Source: JAJDTT01 sp965116695
Lineage (GTDB): Bacteria; Acidobacteriota; UBA6911; RPQK01; JAJDTT01
DNA: 64,000 nucleotides
Assembly (NCBI GenBank): GCA_965116695.1
Contig: OZ220706.1
Location: forward strand, 1,364,001-1,428,000
Direction: 5' to 3'
Shown here: positions 8,408-16,623 of the stretch, piece by piece
Layout of the letters: every line of letters starts with the position of its first letter
Position numbering within the stretch: position 1 is the first letter of the stretch
Made by a program: the position numbers and the translations under genes
Notes under the pieces: generated by a model
Databases searched by the model: none
What the model was told of the DNA's origin: nothing
Seen by the model: the letters and a program-made list of their open reading frames with translations, nothing else

Positions 8408-9508
8408 TCACAGCAGCCCGTAGAACAATTCCTCGTACTGTTCCGTGATCCGCTCCCAGTCGAAACGGCGGCGAACCCGATCCTGCGCCGCCTTCCGCAG
8501 TTCCCGGTAATCGCCGGGGCTCCCGCAGACTCTGGCCATGAGTCGGGCGAGCCGCGCCTCCCGGTTGAAGGGATAGAAGAGGCCGGCGTCGGCCACGGCT
8601 TCCCGGTTTTCCGGGATATCGTTGACCAGCACCAGGCAGCCGGCTCCCATGGCTTCCAGCAAACCGGGATGGATCCCGCCGATCTCCCCCCCGTAGACAT
8701 AGCAGCGGCAATGGGAGAGCAGTTCCCGGTACCCCCGCCCGTAGATGGCTCCCGGCAACAGCACGTTGATCCCGACGGCCAGTTGCCGAAGCTGGTCGAT
8801 GTAAGGACGGTTGTAGGGAGCGTCGCCCACCACCACCAACGGCAGATCCACCCCCGATTGCCGGTAAGCTCGGATCACCCGGTGGGCGTTGTTCTCCGGT
8901 TCCAGCCGGCTCACGAACAGCAGATACCGGTTCGCCTCCAGACCCAGCTTCAGCAAGGCCTCGCGGCTCTCCAGCCGCCCCACCGGCGCCCCGTACGGAA
9001 TGAACGGAGACTTCCGCCGGTACCGGCTGAGATAGTAATCCTGAGTGGTTCGGGCGTCGGTCACGAAGCAATCTGGAAAGCGGACGGCCAGGGACTCGCC
9101 CATTCGATGGAATGACCGGCCCAACCAGTTCCACTTTTTCCTCTTCCGCTCGATGCCGTCCACGTTGAGGACCACCCTCTGGCCCGCCAGCCGCGGAAGC
9201 CAGCAGAGGAAGGCGTTGGCCGCGTTGCAAACCAGGCAGACGTCGTAGCCCCGAAGACAGGCGGAAAAGACGGACAGGGCGGTGTGGGATACCGTCTCCA
9301 GGTACTTGTGCCGGATCGAGGGCAGGACCCGGATGCGCACTCCTCTGTAGACGGAGAGCTTCGGATCCACGAAGTGGCTCCGCCCGTAGACCGTGACCCG
9401 GTGTCCCCGGTCGACCAGACGGACGGCCAGTTCCTCAGCAAAGGTCTCGAACCCGCCGTAGTTGGCGGGAATCCCGCGAGTGCCGAGGATGCCGACGTTG
9501 ATCCCCAT
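8408..9508 (-). CDS. Glycosyltransferase family 4 with DUF1972-like N-terminal domain
   Basis: A 366-residue glycosyltransferase. The N terminus, GILGTRGIPANYGGFETFAEELA, matches the start of the DUF1972-type domain of rhamnosyl/galactosyl transferases used in capsule and O-antigen assembly. The C-terminal half has GT4-like features: FVSRLEPENN, VVVGDAPY and GGEIGGIHPGLLEAMGAGCLVL, the last containing the nucleotide-sugar-binding Glu region. It probably transfers a sugar to a lipid-linked polysaccharide precursor at the cytoplasmic face of the membrane. It converges with the upstream Gfo/Idh/MocA gene. An O-antigen-ligase-like gene 1.4 kb away on the same strand fits a surface polysaccharide role. 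Confidence 0.87.
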   Translation of the reverse strand: MGINVGILGTRGIPANYGGFETFAEELAVRLVDRGHRVTVYGRSHFVDPKLSVYRGVRIRVLPSIRHKYLETVSHTALSVFSACLRGYDVCLVCNAANAFLCWLPRLAGQRVVLNVDGIERKRKKWNWLGRSFHRMGESLAVRFPDCFVTDARTTQDYYLSRYRRKSPFIPYGAPVGRLESREALLKLGLEANRYLLFVSRLEPENNAHRVIRAYRQSGVDLPLVVVGDAPYNRPYIDQLRQLAVGINVLLPGAIYGRGYRELLSHCRCYVYGGEIGGIHPGLLEAMGAGCLVLVNDIPENREAVADAGLFYPFNREARLARLMARVCGSPGDYRELRKAAQDRVRRRFDWERITEQYEELFYGLL

Positions 9509-9695
9509 GGTCCATTTCCCCTTCCGGACCAGAGATTACCACCCCTATCGCATCGAACCAGAGTGATCCGGCCGCTTGCCTACACGGCGATCTCCCTCTC
9601 GAAGCTCCCGAACTCCCGCCCCGGTTCCTGCCGTTCGGCTTCCCCTCCCTCGGAACTCCGATTGCTACAATGGACCTCGCAGGGAGCGAACGACG

Positions 9696-10118
9696 GTGCA
9701 CATCCGGGACGGCGTCGACATCGAGGAGAACGAGTTCCGCTTCGTCTTCTCCCGCAGCAGCGGGCCGGGCGGGCAGAACGTCAACAAGGTGGACACCCGG
9801 GTCACCCTCGTCTTCGACCTGATGAGTTCCGGCAGCCTGACCGCCGAGCAGAAGACCGAACTGCGGCGGCGCCTCGCCGGTCACCTCAACCGCCGAGGCG
9901 AACTGCGGGTGGTTTCTCAAGTGCACCGGAGTCAATGGAGGAACCGGCAGGAGACTCTGGAACGCTTCCGCCACCTGTTGGCGTCGGCCCTGGAGAAGCG
10001 GAAGAGGCGCCACGAAACCCGCATTCCGGCCCGCTCCAGAGTGCGGCGTCTGGAGGACAAGGCGCATCGCAGCCGGACCAAGCAAATGCGCCGGAAACCG
10101 GCGGCCTCCGAGTATTGA
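9696..10118 (+). CDS. arfB: Alternative ribosome-rescue factor ArfB (GGQ peptidyl-tRNA hydrolase)
   Basis: A 140-residue protein, the usual length of ArfB/YaeJ. It has the release-factor GGQ motif at residues 25-27 in SSGPGGQNVNKV and a long basic C-terminal tail (KRKRRHETR, RTKQMRRK) that would enter the mRNA channel of a stalled ribosome. It hydrolyses peptidyl-tRNA on non-stop ribosomes. The frame is open upstream, but the GTG at 9696 begins with the conserved N terminus and is preceded by AGGGAG at 9681-9686, so it is preferred over earlier starts. It is a single gene, divergent from the glycosyltransferase and convergent with the vapBC pair. Confidence 0.93.
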   Translation: MHIRDGVDIEENEFRFVFSRSSGPGGQNVNKVDTRVTLVFDLMSSGSLTAEQKTELRRRLAGHLNRRGELRVVSQVHRSQWRNRQETLERFRHLLASALEKRKRRHETRIPARSRVRRLEDKAHRSRTKQMRRKPAASEY

Positions 10119-10145
10119 AACAAGAGTGTCCCCCCTCCAATGGGT

Positions 10146-10547
10146 TCAGTGGAGATATACGACCGGCTTCAATCCCAGGAATTTGACCATGGGCAGGAAG
10201 TCACGGTCGGAGAACAGCAACGGGAAACCTTCGTCGATACAGAAAGAGGCGATGACAACATCGACGGTATTGCGGATCGTGATCCCCGTCCTGCGCAACT
10301 CCCGGTAGCGCATGGCAGCCCGTTGTGTCCGCTCGCGACCGAGCAGGTCGAAGGACGGAAGCTTCGCCAGTGCTCGCTCTGCTGCTCTGAAATCCGAGTC
10401 GTTTCGGAATCCCTGGAGAACCTCCACCAGAATCAGGTCGCCGGTTGCCGCCACGTCCTGTCCCAAAAGATCATTGAGACGATGGGTCTCCTGTGTTGGG
10501 ATTCCGTTGAAATAGTCGATCCAAACACTGGAATCGACCAGAATCAT
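10146..10547 (-). CDS. vapC: PIN-domain toxin VapC
   Basis: A 133-residue PIN-domain ribonuclease. The N terminus MILVDSSVWIDYFNG contains the first metal-binding Asp, and the C-terminal part has VDVVIASFCIDEG and LLFSDRDF, which supply the remaining acidic residues of the Mg-binding site. VapC toxins cleave specific RNAs, often initiator tRNA or 23S rRNA, when the antitoxin is degraded. Its ATG overlaps the stop of the upstream antitoxin by four bases (ATGA), which gives coupled translation. It is full length with no sign of decay. Confidence 0.92.
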   Translation of the reverse strand: MILVDSSVWIDYFNGIPTQETHRLNDLLGQDVAATGDLILVEVLQGFRNDSDFRAAERALAKLPSFDLLGRERTQRAAMRYRELRRTGITIRNTVDVVIASFCIDEGFPLLFSDRDFLPMVKFLGLKPVVYLH

Positions 10548-10738
10548 CGGTCTCGCCTCATCTTTTCCAAATCACCCGTCCAACGAAGTTTGCCGCGCAA
10601 TCCTCGGATTTCCTCCTGTTCCTTCAAACGAATCAACGAGGCCAAACCCAATTCCACGACCTCGCGTTTGGTCTTGGCGCCGGTGGCGCGCATGGCTCGT
10701 TGCAGGAGGTCGTCGTCAATGACAATGTTCGTTCGCAT
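10544..10738 (-). CDS. vapB: VapB-type antitoxin (ribbon-helix-helix-like)
   Basis: A 64-residue protein, MRTNIVIDDDLLQRAMRATG onward, typical of VapB antitoxins that begin with a short DNA-binding beta-strand/helix unit (RTNIVIDDDLL). The C-terminal half, rich in Arg, Lys and Glu, would wrap the toxin. The frame is open further upstream, but the ATG at 10738 is preceded by GGAGGG and gives the family N terminus, so it is the real start. It lies just downstream of a perfect inverted repeat and overlaps vapC. The complex is expected to repress its own promoter. Confidence 0.92.
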   Translation of the reverse strand: MRTNIVIDDDLLQRAMRATGAKTKREVVELGLASLIRLKEQEEIRGLRGKLRWTGDLEKMRRDR

Positions 10739-10757
10739 TTGGAGACCCTCCGGTCTA

Positions 10758-10785
10758 TGTGTATAACTCAAGCGGAATATACACA
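10758..10785 (-). promoter_or_regulatory. Probable VapBC autoregulatory operator (8-bp inverted repeat)
   Basis: TGTGTATA (10758-10765) and its exact inverse TATACACA (10778-10785) are separated by 12 bases and lie 20-47 bases upstream of the vapB start codon. The segment is AT-rich in a GC-rich background. Position and symmetry fit an operator bound by a ribbon-helix-helix antitoxin dimer pair. Binding is inferred, not shown. Confidence 0.65.
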
Positions 10786-10919
10786 TTCTTGGCGCGGAAT
10801 CAAGGTTTGCGGGTAACTGCGACCCGGGCGAAGCTGATCTGGAGGGAAAGGCCTTCCCCTGACCAGGACAGGTACAGTGCTGGAAGATGGGACGTCCGGC
10901 GTTCCGCCGGCTGGAACGG

Positions 10920-12254
10920 CTATCCTCCTTCGGACCCCGTTTGCGCCAATTCCCTCCTCTGCACCGCATAAGGGGCCGTCAGGAAGAACAACAGCAGGAT
11001 CAGCACCTCCGAATCACCGAAGTTGTACTCCAGGCAGCCCGCCACGTGAAACGCCGCCGAGATGCAGAGGCCGTTCAAACTCAGGAAGCGGACCCATTCC
11101 GATTCGGAGCGGAGCCACATCCGGATCAGGTCCCGGATCAGGACGATCCAGAACGCCAGCCAGAACGCCAGTCCCACGAGGCCGGTTTCGGCGGCGACCT
11201 GGAGGATATTGTTGTGCAGGTGTTGATAGGCCCAATCGGGGTATTCCTGGTGCGACCGGTACTTGAGAACTTCACGGTAGACCAGGCCGGGTCCGACTCC
11301 CGTCCAGGGATGCTCGGCAATGAGGCGGGATCCGGACCGGACCATCTCCAGGCGGACCTGGGTCGTGGTGTCGTTCAAATCCACACCTGAAAGCAGACGG
11401 TCCTGAAACGGTGTCGGCACCACGACCAATAGAGCCAGCAGCGCCAGCAGCAACAGCAGCACCCGGGTCTTCTTCGTCAGGACCAACAACAGAAGGCCGC
11501 CCGCCGCCGCTCCCAGCCAGGCGTTGCGGGTGAAGGTCACCAGCAGGCTCCAGCTCAGGAGGATCAAGAGGAGCAATCCGAGAACTGGCGGGCGACGCCA
11601 TCCCGCCTCCCCCCGGTTCGCGGCCGGGGAGCCGGCCGCCGTGAACCGCTCCCGGCACAGAAAGACCCCCAGCGAGACGGCCCCCATCATGAGCTGTCCG
11701 GAAAAGGTCATCCAATGGCTCATGAACCCGGTGATCCGATGCTGCAGATCGGGCTCCATCAGCCAGTAGTACTGCGCCAGGGCGTACGCGGCGCTGGCGC
11801 CGACCACCCAATAGATGCGCGTCACGGTCCACTTCACGTGAACTGTCCCGAACCAGGTGAACATCAAGGGGACGAAGAGGAAGCGCACCAGTTTCTTGAG
11901 CGAGGCCGAACTGGTCCCGGGGTCTGCCGAGAAGAGCACGGCGATCCCCATGGAAATCAAAAAGAACAGGAGCGGCAGCGCGAAGGGAGGCCAACGGAGG
12001 CGAAGGCGCCGCCGCCGTAGCGTATCGACGACCCAGAGGAGCAGGGCAAAGCCGGCGAAAATGTACGCCGCCGCGATGGAGACGAGAGACGCTACGATGG
12101 ACGCGGCGGCGCACCAGGGAATCCAACGTGCTTGCAATTGACCGGAAATACGCTGCTTTGCCGATGCCATTTCACCGTTCGCCGGAGCGTTTTCCGAATC
12201 CGGCTTTCGCTGCTTTCGGGAGAGATTACGACTCCGGCTTCCCTTCCGCAACAT
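10920..12254 (-). CDS. O-antigen ligase/polymerase-like membrane protein (Wzy_C type)
   Basis: A 444-residue multi-spanning membrane protein with about 10-12 hydrophobic segments. The region SRLIAEHPWTGVGPGLVYREV followed about 35 residues later by HLHNNILQVAAETGLVG is the signature of the O-antigen ligase/polymerase (Wzy_C, WaaL-like) family, whose large periplasmic loop joins polysaccharide chains to an acceptor. The exact acceptor is unknown. The start could be at 12254 or at an in-frame internal Met near residue 29, where the first hydrophobic segment begins shortly after. The start lies six bases past the stop of the upstream FG-GAP gene on the same strand, so the two may be co-transcribed. 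Confidence 0.87.
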   Translation of the reverse strand: MLRKGSRSRNLSRKQRKPDSENAPANGEMASAKQRISGQLQARWIPWCAAASIVASLVSIAAAYIFAGFALLLWVVDTLRRRRLRLRWPPFALPLLFFLISMGIAVLFSADPGTSSASLKKLVRFLFVPLMFTWFGTVHVKWTVTRIYWVVGASAAYALAQYYWLMEPDLQHRITGFMSHWMTFSGQLMMGAVSLGVFLCRERFTAAGSPAANRGEAGWRRPPVLGLLLLILLSWSLLVTFTRNAWLGAAAGGLLLLVLTKKTRVLLLLLALLALLVVVPTPFQDRLLSGVDLNDTTTQVRLEMVRSGSRLIAEHPWTGVGPGLVYREVLKYRSHQEYPDWAYQHLHNNILQVAAETGLVGLAFWLAFWIVLIRDLIRMWLRSESEWVRFLSLNGLCISAAFHVAGCLEYNFGDSEVLILLLFFLTAPYAVQRRELAQTGSEGG

Positions 12255-12260
12255 CCGCCG

Positions 12261-15041
12261 CTACCGGAACCTGACCTCGACCCGGGTCAGAACGGGGCTG
12301 GCTCCGCCGTTGGGAGTCGCGAGCCGGGCGCGGTACTGAAGCCAGGAATCGGACGGCTCGCCGCCGGAAACCGGACCCGGCTCCAGGATCCAGGCTCCGG
12401 AACCCGGGGAGCCTCTCCAGGCCGCCTCCTGTAGCGACTCCTCGCTTTCGGCAGTTCGAATCTGGAGGGCGATGGTGGTTCCCAAGGGCGTCTCCGCATC
12501 CCACCCGATGGAGACGGGACGGACGCCGGGTTCGAACCGGTGCGGCGGTGAGACATAGGTCTCGGCCAACTCCCGCGTGTAGATGTTCCCCGGGTCTCGG
12601 AGCATCTGGCCGTGCGGGCCCACGGTGGGAAGCCAGGTCCGGTCCCGAAGTGAAAAGCCTTCGGGTCCGTTCCAATAGAGGACCGACGGAGTCGTGTGCC
12701 GGATGGGTTCCCCGGGGCGATCGATGCTTCCGTCCCGCTTGTGGTTGAGCAGAAAGATGTCGGTCCACCCGTCGCCGTCGAAATCGGCGGCCAGGGAGGC
12801 GGTCCCCGAGTCCCCCGGCAGATTCAGGCGGCGGTCCGGATCGAAACCGGAGGCGCTTCCCCAGTAGAGAAAGCAGGGGATGCTCCGGGCGGTGTTGCTG
12901 GAGTAGTTGGGCACGAACAGGTCCAGGAATCCGTCCCGGTCGAAGTCGGCCACACTGGGGTCCAGGGCCGACATGTGCGGCAGCGGCCGGCCCTCCCGCA
13001 AACGGAAACCGTCCGCGGAACCGTAGTAGATCCGGATCTCCCCTTCCTTGTTCCGCGGGTAGTCGTTGACCGGCGCCACCAGGTCCAGCCAACCGTCCGA
13101 GTCGAAGTCGGCGGCCTCCAGGTAGGGAACTCGTCCCTTATCAATCAACCGGTGATGCCTCCCCCCGAATCCCTCCTCCGAACCATAGACCAGGTGCAGT
13201 CCGTCCTCGGCGGAACCCCCCGCCAGGTCCAGATAACCGTCGCGGTTCCAATCGGCCACCACTGGGGGAAACCCCAACCCGCCAATGGGAATCACCTCGC
13301 GCCGCACGGGGGAGAAACCGGCTTCCCCGCCATAGAGGATCACGTAGCCGCGGCGGCCGCGGGCGTCGCCCTCGGCGGCGCCGATCACCAGATCCAGGTA
13401 ACCGTCCCGGTTCAGGTCGGCGGTGACGGCCCCCATTTCCGGGTCCTCCGCCGAGAGGACGGCCCGGCGGCGGGGCTCGTAGCCGCCGGCTCCCCCATAC
13501 CAGACATAGACCCCGTTGAGGGTCACCGGCCGCCCCAGCGCGTAGCGGGCCTCGGCCGACACCAGATCCACCCAGCCGTCGTCGTCCAGATCGGCTTGGG
13601 CGGTGCCCACCGTATAGCCGGCCCAGAGTTGGCTCCGGCGCCGGGTCGAGTAGTTTCGGGTCCCGTCTCCCCAGTAGATGAAGTTGGGGTTGTAGCCGGT
13701 CCGGAGTCCCCCTTCCAGGTTGAAGAAGATCACGTCCGGGCGCCCGTCGTCGTTCACGTCGCCGATGCCGTTGCCATGGGCGCTCCGGGTGTCCAGCATG
13801 GACTTGTGAGCGGGGAAGAACTTCCCTTCCCGGTTCCAGAAGACGAAGGACTGGACGTTCAGGTCGTTGAAGGAATGGTGGTTGCTCACCACCAGTTCGG
13901 GCCAGCCGTCCCCGTCCAGGTCTCCGGCGCTGATTCCCCGGGCGTGGACCGTGGCCAGTGGAGTTGGATCGGTCTCGGACAGCCGCCCGCCCCGGTTCCA
14001 GAAGATCAGGGAGTCGGTGTAGCCGTTCCCGGCGCGGTCGGAAGAGGTCACGGCCAGATCCGGCAGACCGTCCCGATTGAGATCCCGGACCGCCAACTGC
14101 CAGGGGTTCTCCACCTGAAGCCGCTGCCGGACCTGAAACCGGCTCGAAGCCGCCGCCAGAACCTCAACCCCCGATTCAACGGCGGCAATCAGCTCCATCC
14201 GTCCGTCCCGATCCAGATCCCCTGCGCCCAGATGCCGTGCCTCCAGATCCAGGACAAGGGGCTTCTCCAGGTCCAACCCCTCCTCACCGGCCGTATGGAC
14301 GAAGACTCTGGACCCGGCGGCCAGAACCAGATCGGGCGCCTCGTCTCCGGCCAGGTCGGCGGCCAGGACCGCCGTTCCGGGACCGGCCAGCGTGGACCGG
14401 CGATGGGGATCGAAACCATGGGCCGAATTCCAGTAGACGACCGAGTGGGTCGATTGACCGCCCCTCCCCGGATTGGCGCAAGCAATGGCCAGATCCGGCC
14501 AACCATCCCGGTTCCAATCCCCCACGGCCGCATCCCTTCCGGACCAGGACCTCAACCGCCGGCGCTCGGACACGGGGAACCGTCCCTCGGACCCGTAGTA
14601 GATGAAGCTGTCGGACTTGTTGGTGGTGCCGCCGGTTCCGTTGACCACCACCACGTCGCTGATACCGTCCCGGTTCAGGTCCGCCACCAGCCCCTCGACG
14701 GCCCCATCCGTAGGCAAAGCGATCCTCCGGAGAGGATCGATGGTCTCGCCGTTGTTCAGATAGACGTAAGCGTCTTCGTCTTCGCTGTGTCCGTGTCCGT
14801 TGGCCACGAACAGGTCGATATGACCGTCCCGGTTCAGATCCAACCGGTTGATCAGTTGAATCCTGCCGCGCCGGGAAACGTAGATGTTGGAGCCGGAGTC
14901 CTCGAACTTCCCTCGGGAAAAGGCTTGAAAACCCTCGTGACGCCACACTTGGGCCCAAAGCCCGCCGCCGGGATCCTCCCCGGCGAGAAACACCGCTGCC
15001 ACCATTGCCGCCAAGAACCGCCAACCAAGCTTCAGCTTCAT
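12261..15041 (-). CDS. Large secreted FG-GAP/VCBS repeat protein
   Basis: A 926-residue secreted protein. A Sec signal peptide covers about residues 1-30 (hydrophobic core FLAAMVAAVFLAG). The rest is a run of about a dozen beta-propeller blades with Ca-binding-type motifs of the form D-x-[ND]-x-D-G-x-x-D-L: for example DLNRDGHIDLFVANG, DWNRDGWPDLAIA, DLDGDGWPELVV, DVNDDGRPDVIFF and DFDRDGFLDLFVP. Such repeats form integrin-alpha-like propellers used for adhesion or as scaffolds. The last 100 residues are not repeat-like and may form a separate beta domain. No enzyme domain was recognised. The antisense strand shows a long open frame, which is a composition artefact. Confidence 0.9.
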   Translation of the reverse strand: MKLKLGWRFLAAMVAAVFLAGEDPGGGLWAQVWRHEGFQAFSRGKFEDSGSNIYVSRRGRIQLINRLDLNRDGHIDLFVANGHGHSEDEDAYVYLNNGETIDPLRRIALPTDGAVEGLVADLNRDGISDVVVVNGTGGTTNKSDSFIYYGSEGRFPVSERRRLRSWSGRDAAVGDWNRDGWPDLAIACANPGRGGQSTHSVVYWNSAHGFDPHRRSTLAGPGTAVLAADLAGDEAPDLVLAAGSRVFVHTAGEEGLDLEKPLVLDLEARHLGAGDLDRDGRMELIAAVESGVEVLAAASSRFQVRQRLQVENPWQLAVRDLNRDGLPDLAVTSSDRAGNGYTDSLIFWNRGGRLSETDPTPLATVHARGISAGDLDGDGWPELVVSNHHSFNDLNVQSFVFWNREGKFFPAHKSMLDTRSAHGNGIGDVNDDGRPDVIFFNLEGGLRTGYNPNFIYWGDGTRNYSTRRRSQLWAGYTVGTAQADLDDDGWVDLVSAEARYALGRPVTLNGVYVWYGGAGGYEPRRRAVLSAEDPEMGAVTADLNRDGYLDLVIGAAEGDARGRRGYVILYGGEAGFSPVRREVIPIGGLGFPPVVADWNRDGYLDLAGGSAEDGLHLVYGSEEGFGGRHHRLIDKGRVPYLEAADFDSDGWLDLVAPVNDYPRNKEGEIRIYYGSADGFRLREGRPLPHMSALDPSVADFDRDGFLDLFVPNYSSNTARSIPCFLYWGSASGFDPDRRLNLPGDSGTASLAADFDGDGWTDIFLLNHKRDGSIDRPGEPIRHTTPSVLYWNGPEGFSLRDRTWLPTVGPHGQMLRDPGNIYTRELAETYVSPPHRFEPGVRPVSIGWDAETPLGTTIALQIRTAESEESLQEAAWRGSPGSGAWILEPGPVSGGEPSDSWLQYRARLATPNGGASPVLTRVEVRFR

Positions 15042-15131
15042 TCTCCCTTTGCCTCCCGCCTCCTATCATCCCTCATTTTGACTTTATCGCTATGCTCATT
15101 TCCTCTTCCGCCTTTCTGCTACTATCCCGGC

Positions 15132-16367
15132 GTGACCGGATTCGGCGCCTTTCCCTACGAAAACGGGGAGCTCGTCTGCGAAGGGACTCCCCTGTCTCGA
15201 ATCGCCCGGCGGGCGGGGACGCCGGCCTATGTCTACAGCCGGCGCGCCATACGCCGCCGCTACCACCGGCTGGAAAGCGCTTTCGCCGCCGTGGACCCCT
15301 TGATCTGCTACTCCCTGAAGGCTAACGACAACCTCTCGCTGCTGCGGATTCTGCAGGAGGAGGGCAGCGGTTTCGACGTGGTTTCGGGAGGAGAGCTCTT
15401 CCGGCTGAGGCAGATCGGCGCCGATCCCGCGCGCATCGTCTTCAGCGGCGTCGGGAAAACGGTCCAGGAGATGGAGATGGCCCTGGAATGGGGGCTCTTC
15501 AGCATCAACGTCGAGTCCCGCCAGGAACTGGAGACCCTGGCCCGGGTCAGCCGGAAGGTGGGCCGCGAAGCCCGGGTGGCCATCCGAATCAATCCGGACG
15601 TGGATGCCGGGACCCACCCCTACATCGCCACCGGTCTGCACCGTCACAAATTCGGGGTCGAGACCGGACAGATCGACGACCTGTTGAAAATCGTCGAGAA
15701 CTCCGCCGAACTTCGGCTTGTGGGCCTCGGTTACCACATCGGCTCCCAGATCCTGGACGTCCAGCCGTTTCTGGACGCGTTCGACAGGCTCAGGGAATGG
15801 GCGGACCGGATCCGGGACCGGGGGTTTCCCCTGGAACATCTGGATCTGGGCGGCGGCCTGGGAATCTCGTACCAGGGAGAAACGGGCCCTGATCTCGAAC
15901 GATACGCCGAGGCGTTGGCTCAACCTGGGGACGGCTACCGCATCGTCATGGAGCCGGGACGCTACCTGGTGGGAAACGCCGGCGTCCTGCTGACTCGCGT
16001 CCTCTATCGAAAGACGAATCGCGGCAAGGTCTTCCTGGTGGTGGACGCCGCCATGAACGACCTGCTGCGCCCCAGTCTCTACGGCGCCCGACACCAGATT
16101 CTTCCGGTGCGGGCCGATCGACCCTGGATCACGGCCGACGTGGTCGGGCCGGTCTGCGAGAGCGGCGATTTCCTGGCCCGAGGCCAGCAGGTTCCCGACG
16201 CACGGCCGGGAGACCTGCTGGCCGTCATGAGCGCAGGCGCGTACGGTTTTGTCCTATCCTCCAACTACAATTCCAGGAGGCGGGCGGTCGAGATACTGGT
16301 GGACGGAGACGGCTGGAGGACAATCCGGGTCAGAGAATCATACGCCGACCTGATCCGAGGCGAGTAG
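15132..16367 (+). CDS. lysA: Diaminopimelate decarboxylase
   Basis: A 411-residue fold-type III PLP enzyme that converts meso-diaminopimelate to L-lysine. The PLP lysine is Lys63 in CYSLKAND; HKFG (about residue 175), the glycine-rich phosphate-binding HLDLGGGLGI and the C-terminal CESGDFLA motif are all present, and MEPGRYLV is the conserved strand before it. The same frame stays open about 2.4 kb upstream, antisense to the FG-GAP gene, so the start must be chosen by homology. GTG at 15132 gives the usual N terminus (GFGAFPYENGELVCEG). It is the first gene on its strand here, divergent from the FG-GAP gene. Confidence 0.93.
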   Translation: MTGFGAFPYENGELVCEGTPLSRIARRAGTPAYVYSRRAIRRRYHRLESAFAAVDPLICYSLKANDNLSLLRILQEEGSGFDVVSGGELFRLRQIGADPARIVFSGVGKTVQEMEMALEWGLFSINVESRQELETLARVSRKVGREARVAIRINPDVDAGTHPYIATGLHRHKFGVETGQIDDLLKIVENSAELRLVGLGYHIGSQILDVQPFLDAFDRLREWADRIRDRGFPLEHLDLGGGLGISYQGETGPDLERYAEALAQPGDGYRIVMEPGRYLVGNAGVLLTRVLYRKTNRGKVFLVVDAAMNDLLRPSLYGARHQILPVRADRPWITADVVGPVCESGDFLARGQQVPDARPGDLLAVMSAGAYGFVLSSNYNSRRRAVEILVDGDGWRTIRVRESYADLIRGE

Positions 16368-16371
16368 GGGC

Positions 16372-16492
16372 GACCCTTGTGGTCGCCCTCCCGCAGACCC
16401 TTGTGGTCGCCCTCCCCGCGGACCCTTGTGGTCGCCCTCCGCGTTCCGTCGATTGACGCAGGAACGAAAGAGGGCACCCACAAGGGGTGCCC
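16372..16492. repeat. Triple tandem repeat and hairpin downstream of lysA
   Basis: The 20-mer GACCCTTGTGGTCGCCCTCC occurs three times (16372-16391, 16396-16415, 16421-16440) with 4-5 base spacers; the first copy extends to a GGGCGAC/GTCGCCC hairpin. A further hairpin, GGGCACCC/GGGTGCCC, lies at 16472-16492, and its ACAAG loop is the complement of CTTGT in the triplicated unit. Four copies of one hairpin idea, three direct and one inverted, sit just past the lysA stop. Confidence 0.85.
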
Positions 16493-16623
16493 CTACCGCC
16501 CAACCGCCAGAAATGGGTAAAGTCCTGCCTTGGTTGGTTTGACTGGAACGCGGGCGGTTGAATAACATTCTCAGCCAGATGGCGTTTCCGCCAGGATGAC
16601 AGCAGTTCGCAAGGAGCTGAGCC

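Noticed and set aside
12696..15131. An 812-codon open frame antisense to the FG-GAP gene, continuous with lysA
   Set aside because: It is the mirror of a GC-rich, repetitive FG-GAP coding sequence; the translated text is Val/Gly/Pro/Gln-rich with no known fold, and lysA has a good start at 15132.
16372..16440. CRISPR-like or iteron array behind lysA
   Set aside because: Only three copies with 4-5 base spacers and no replication or cas gene nearby.
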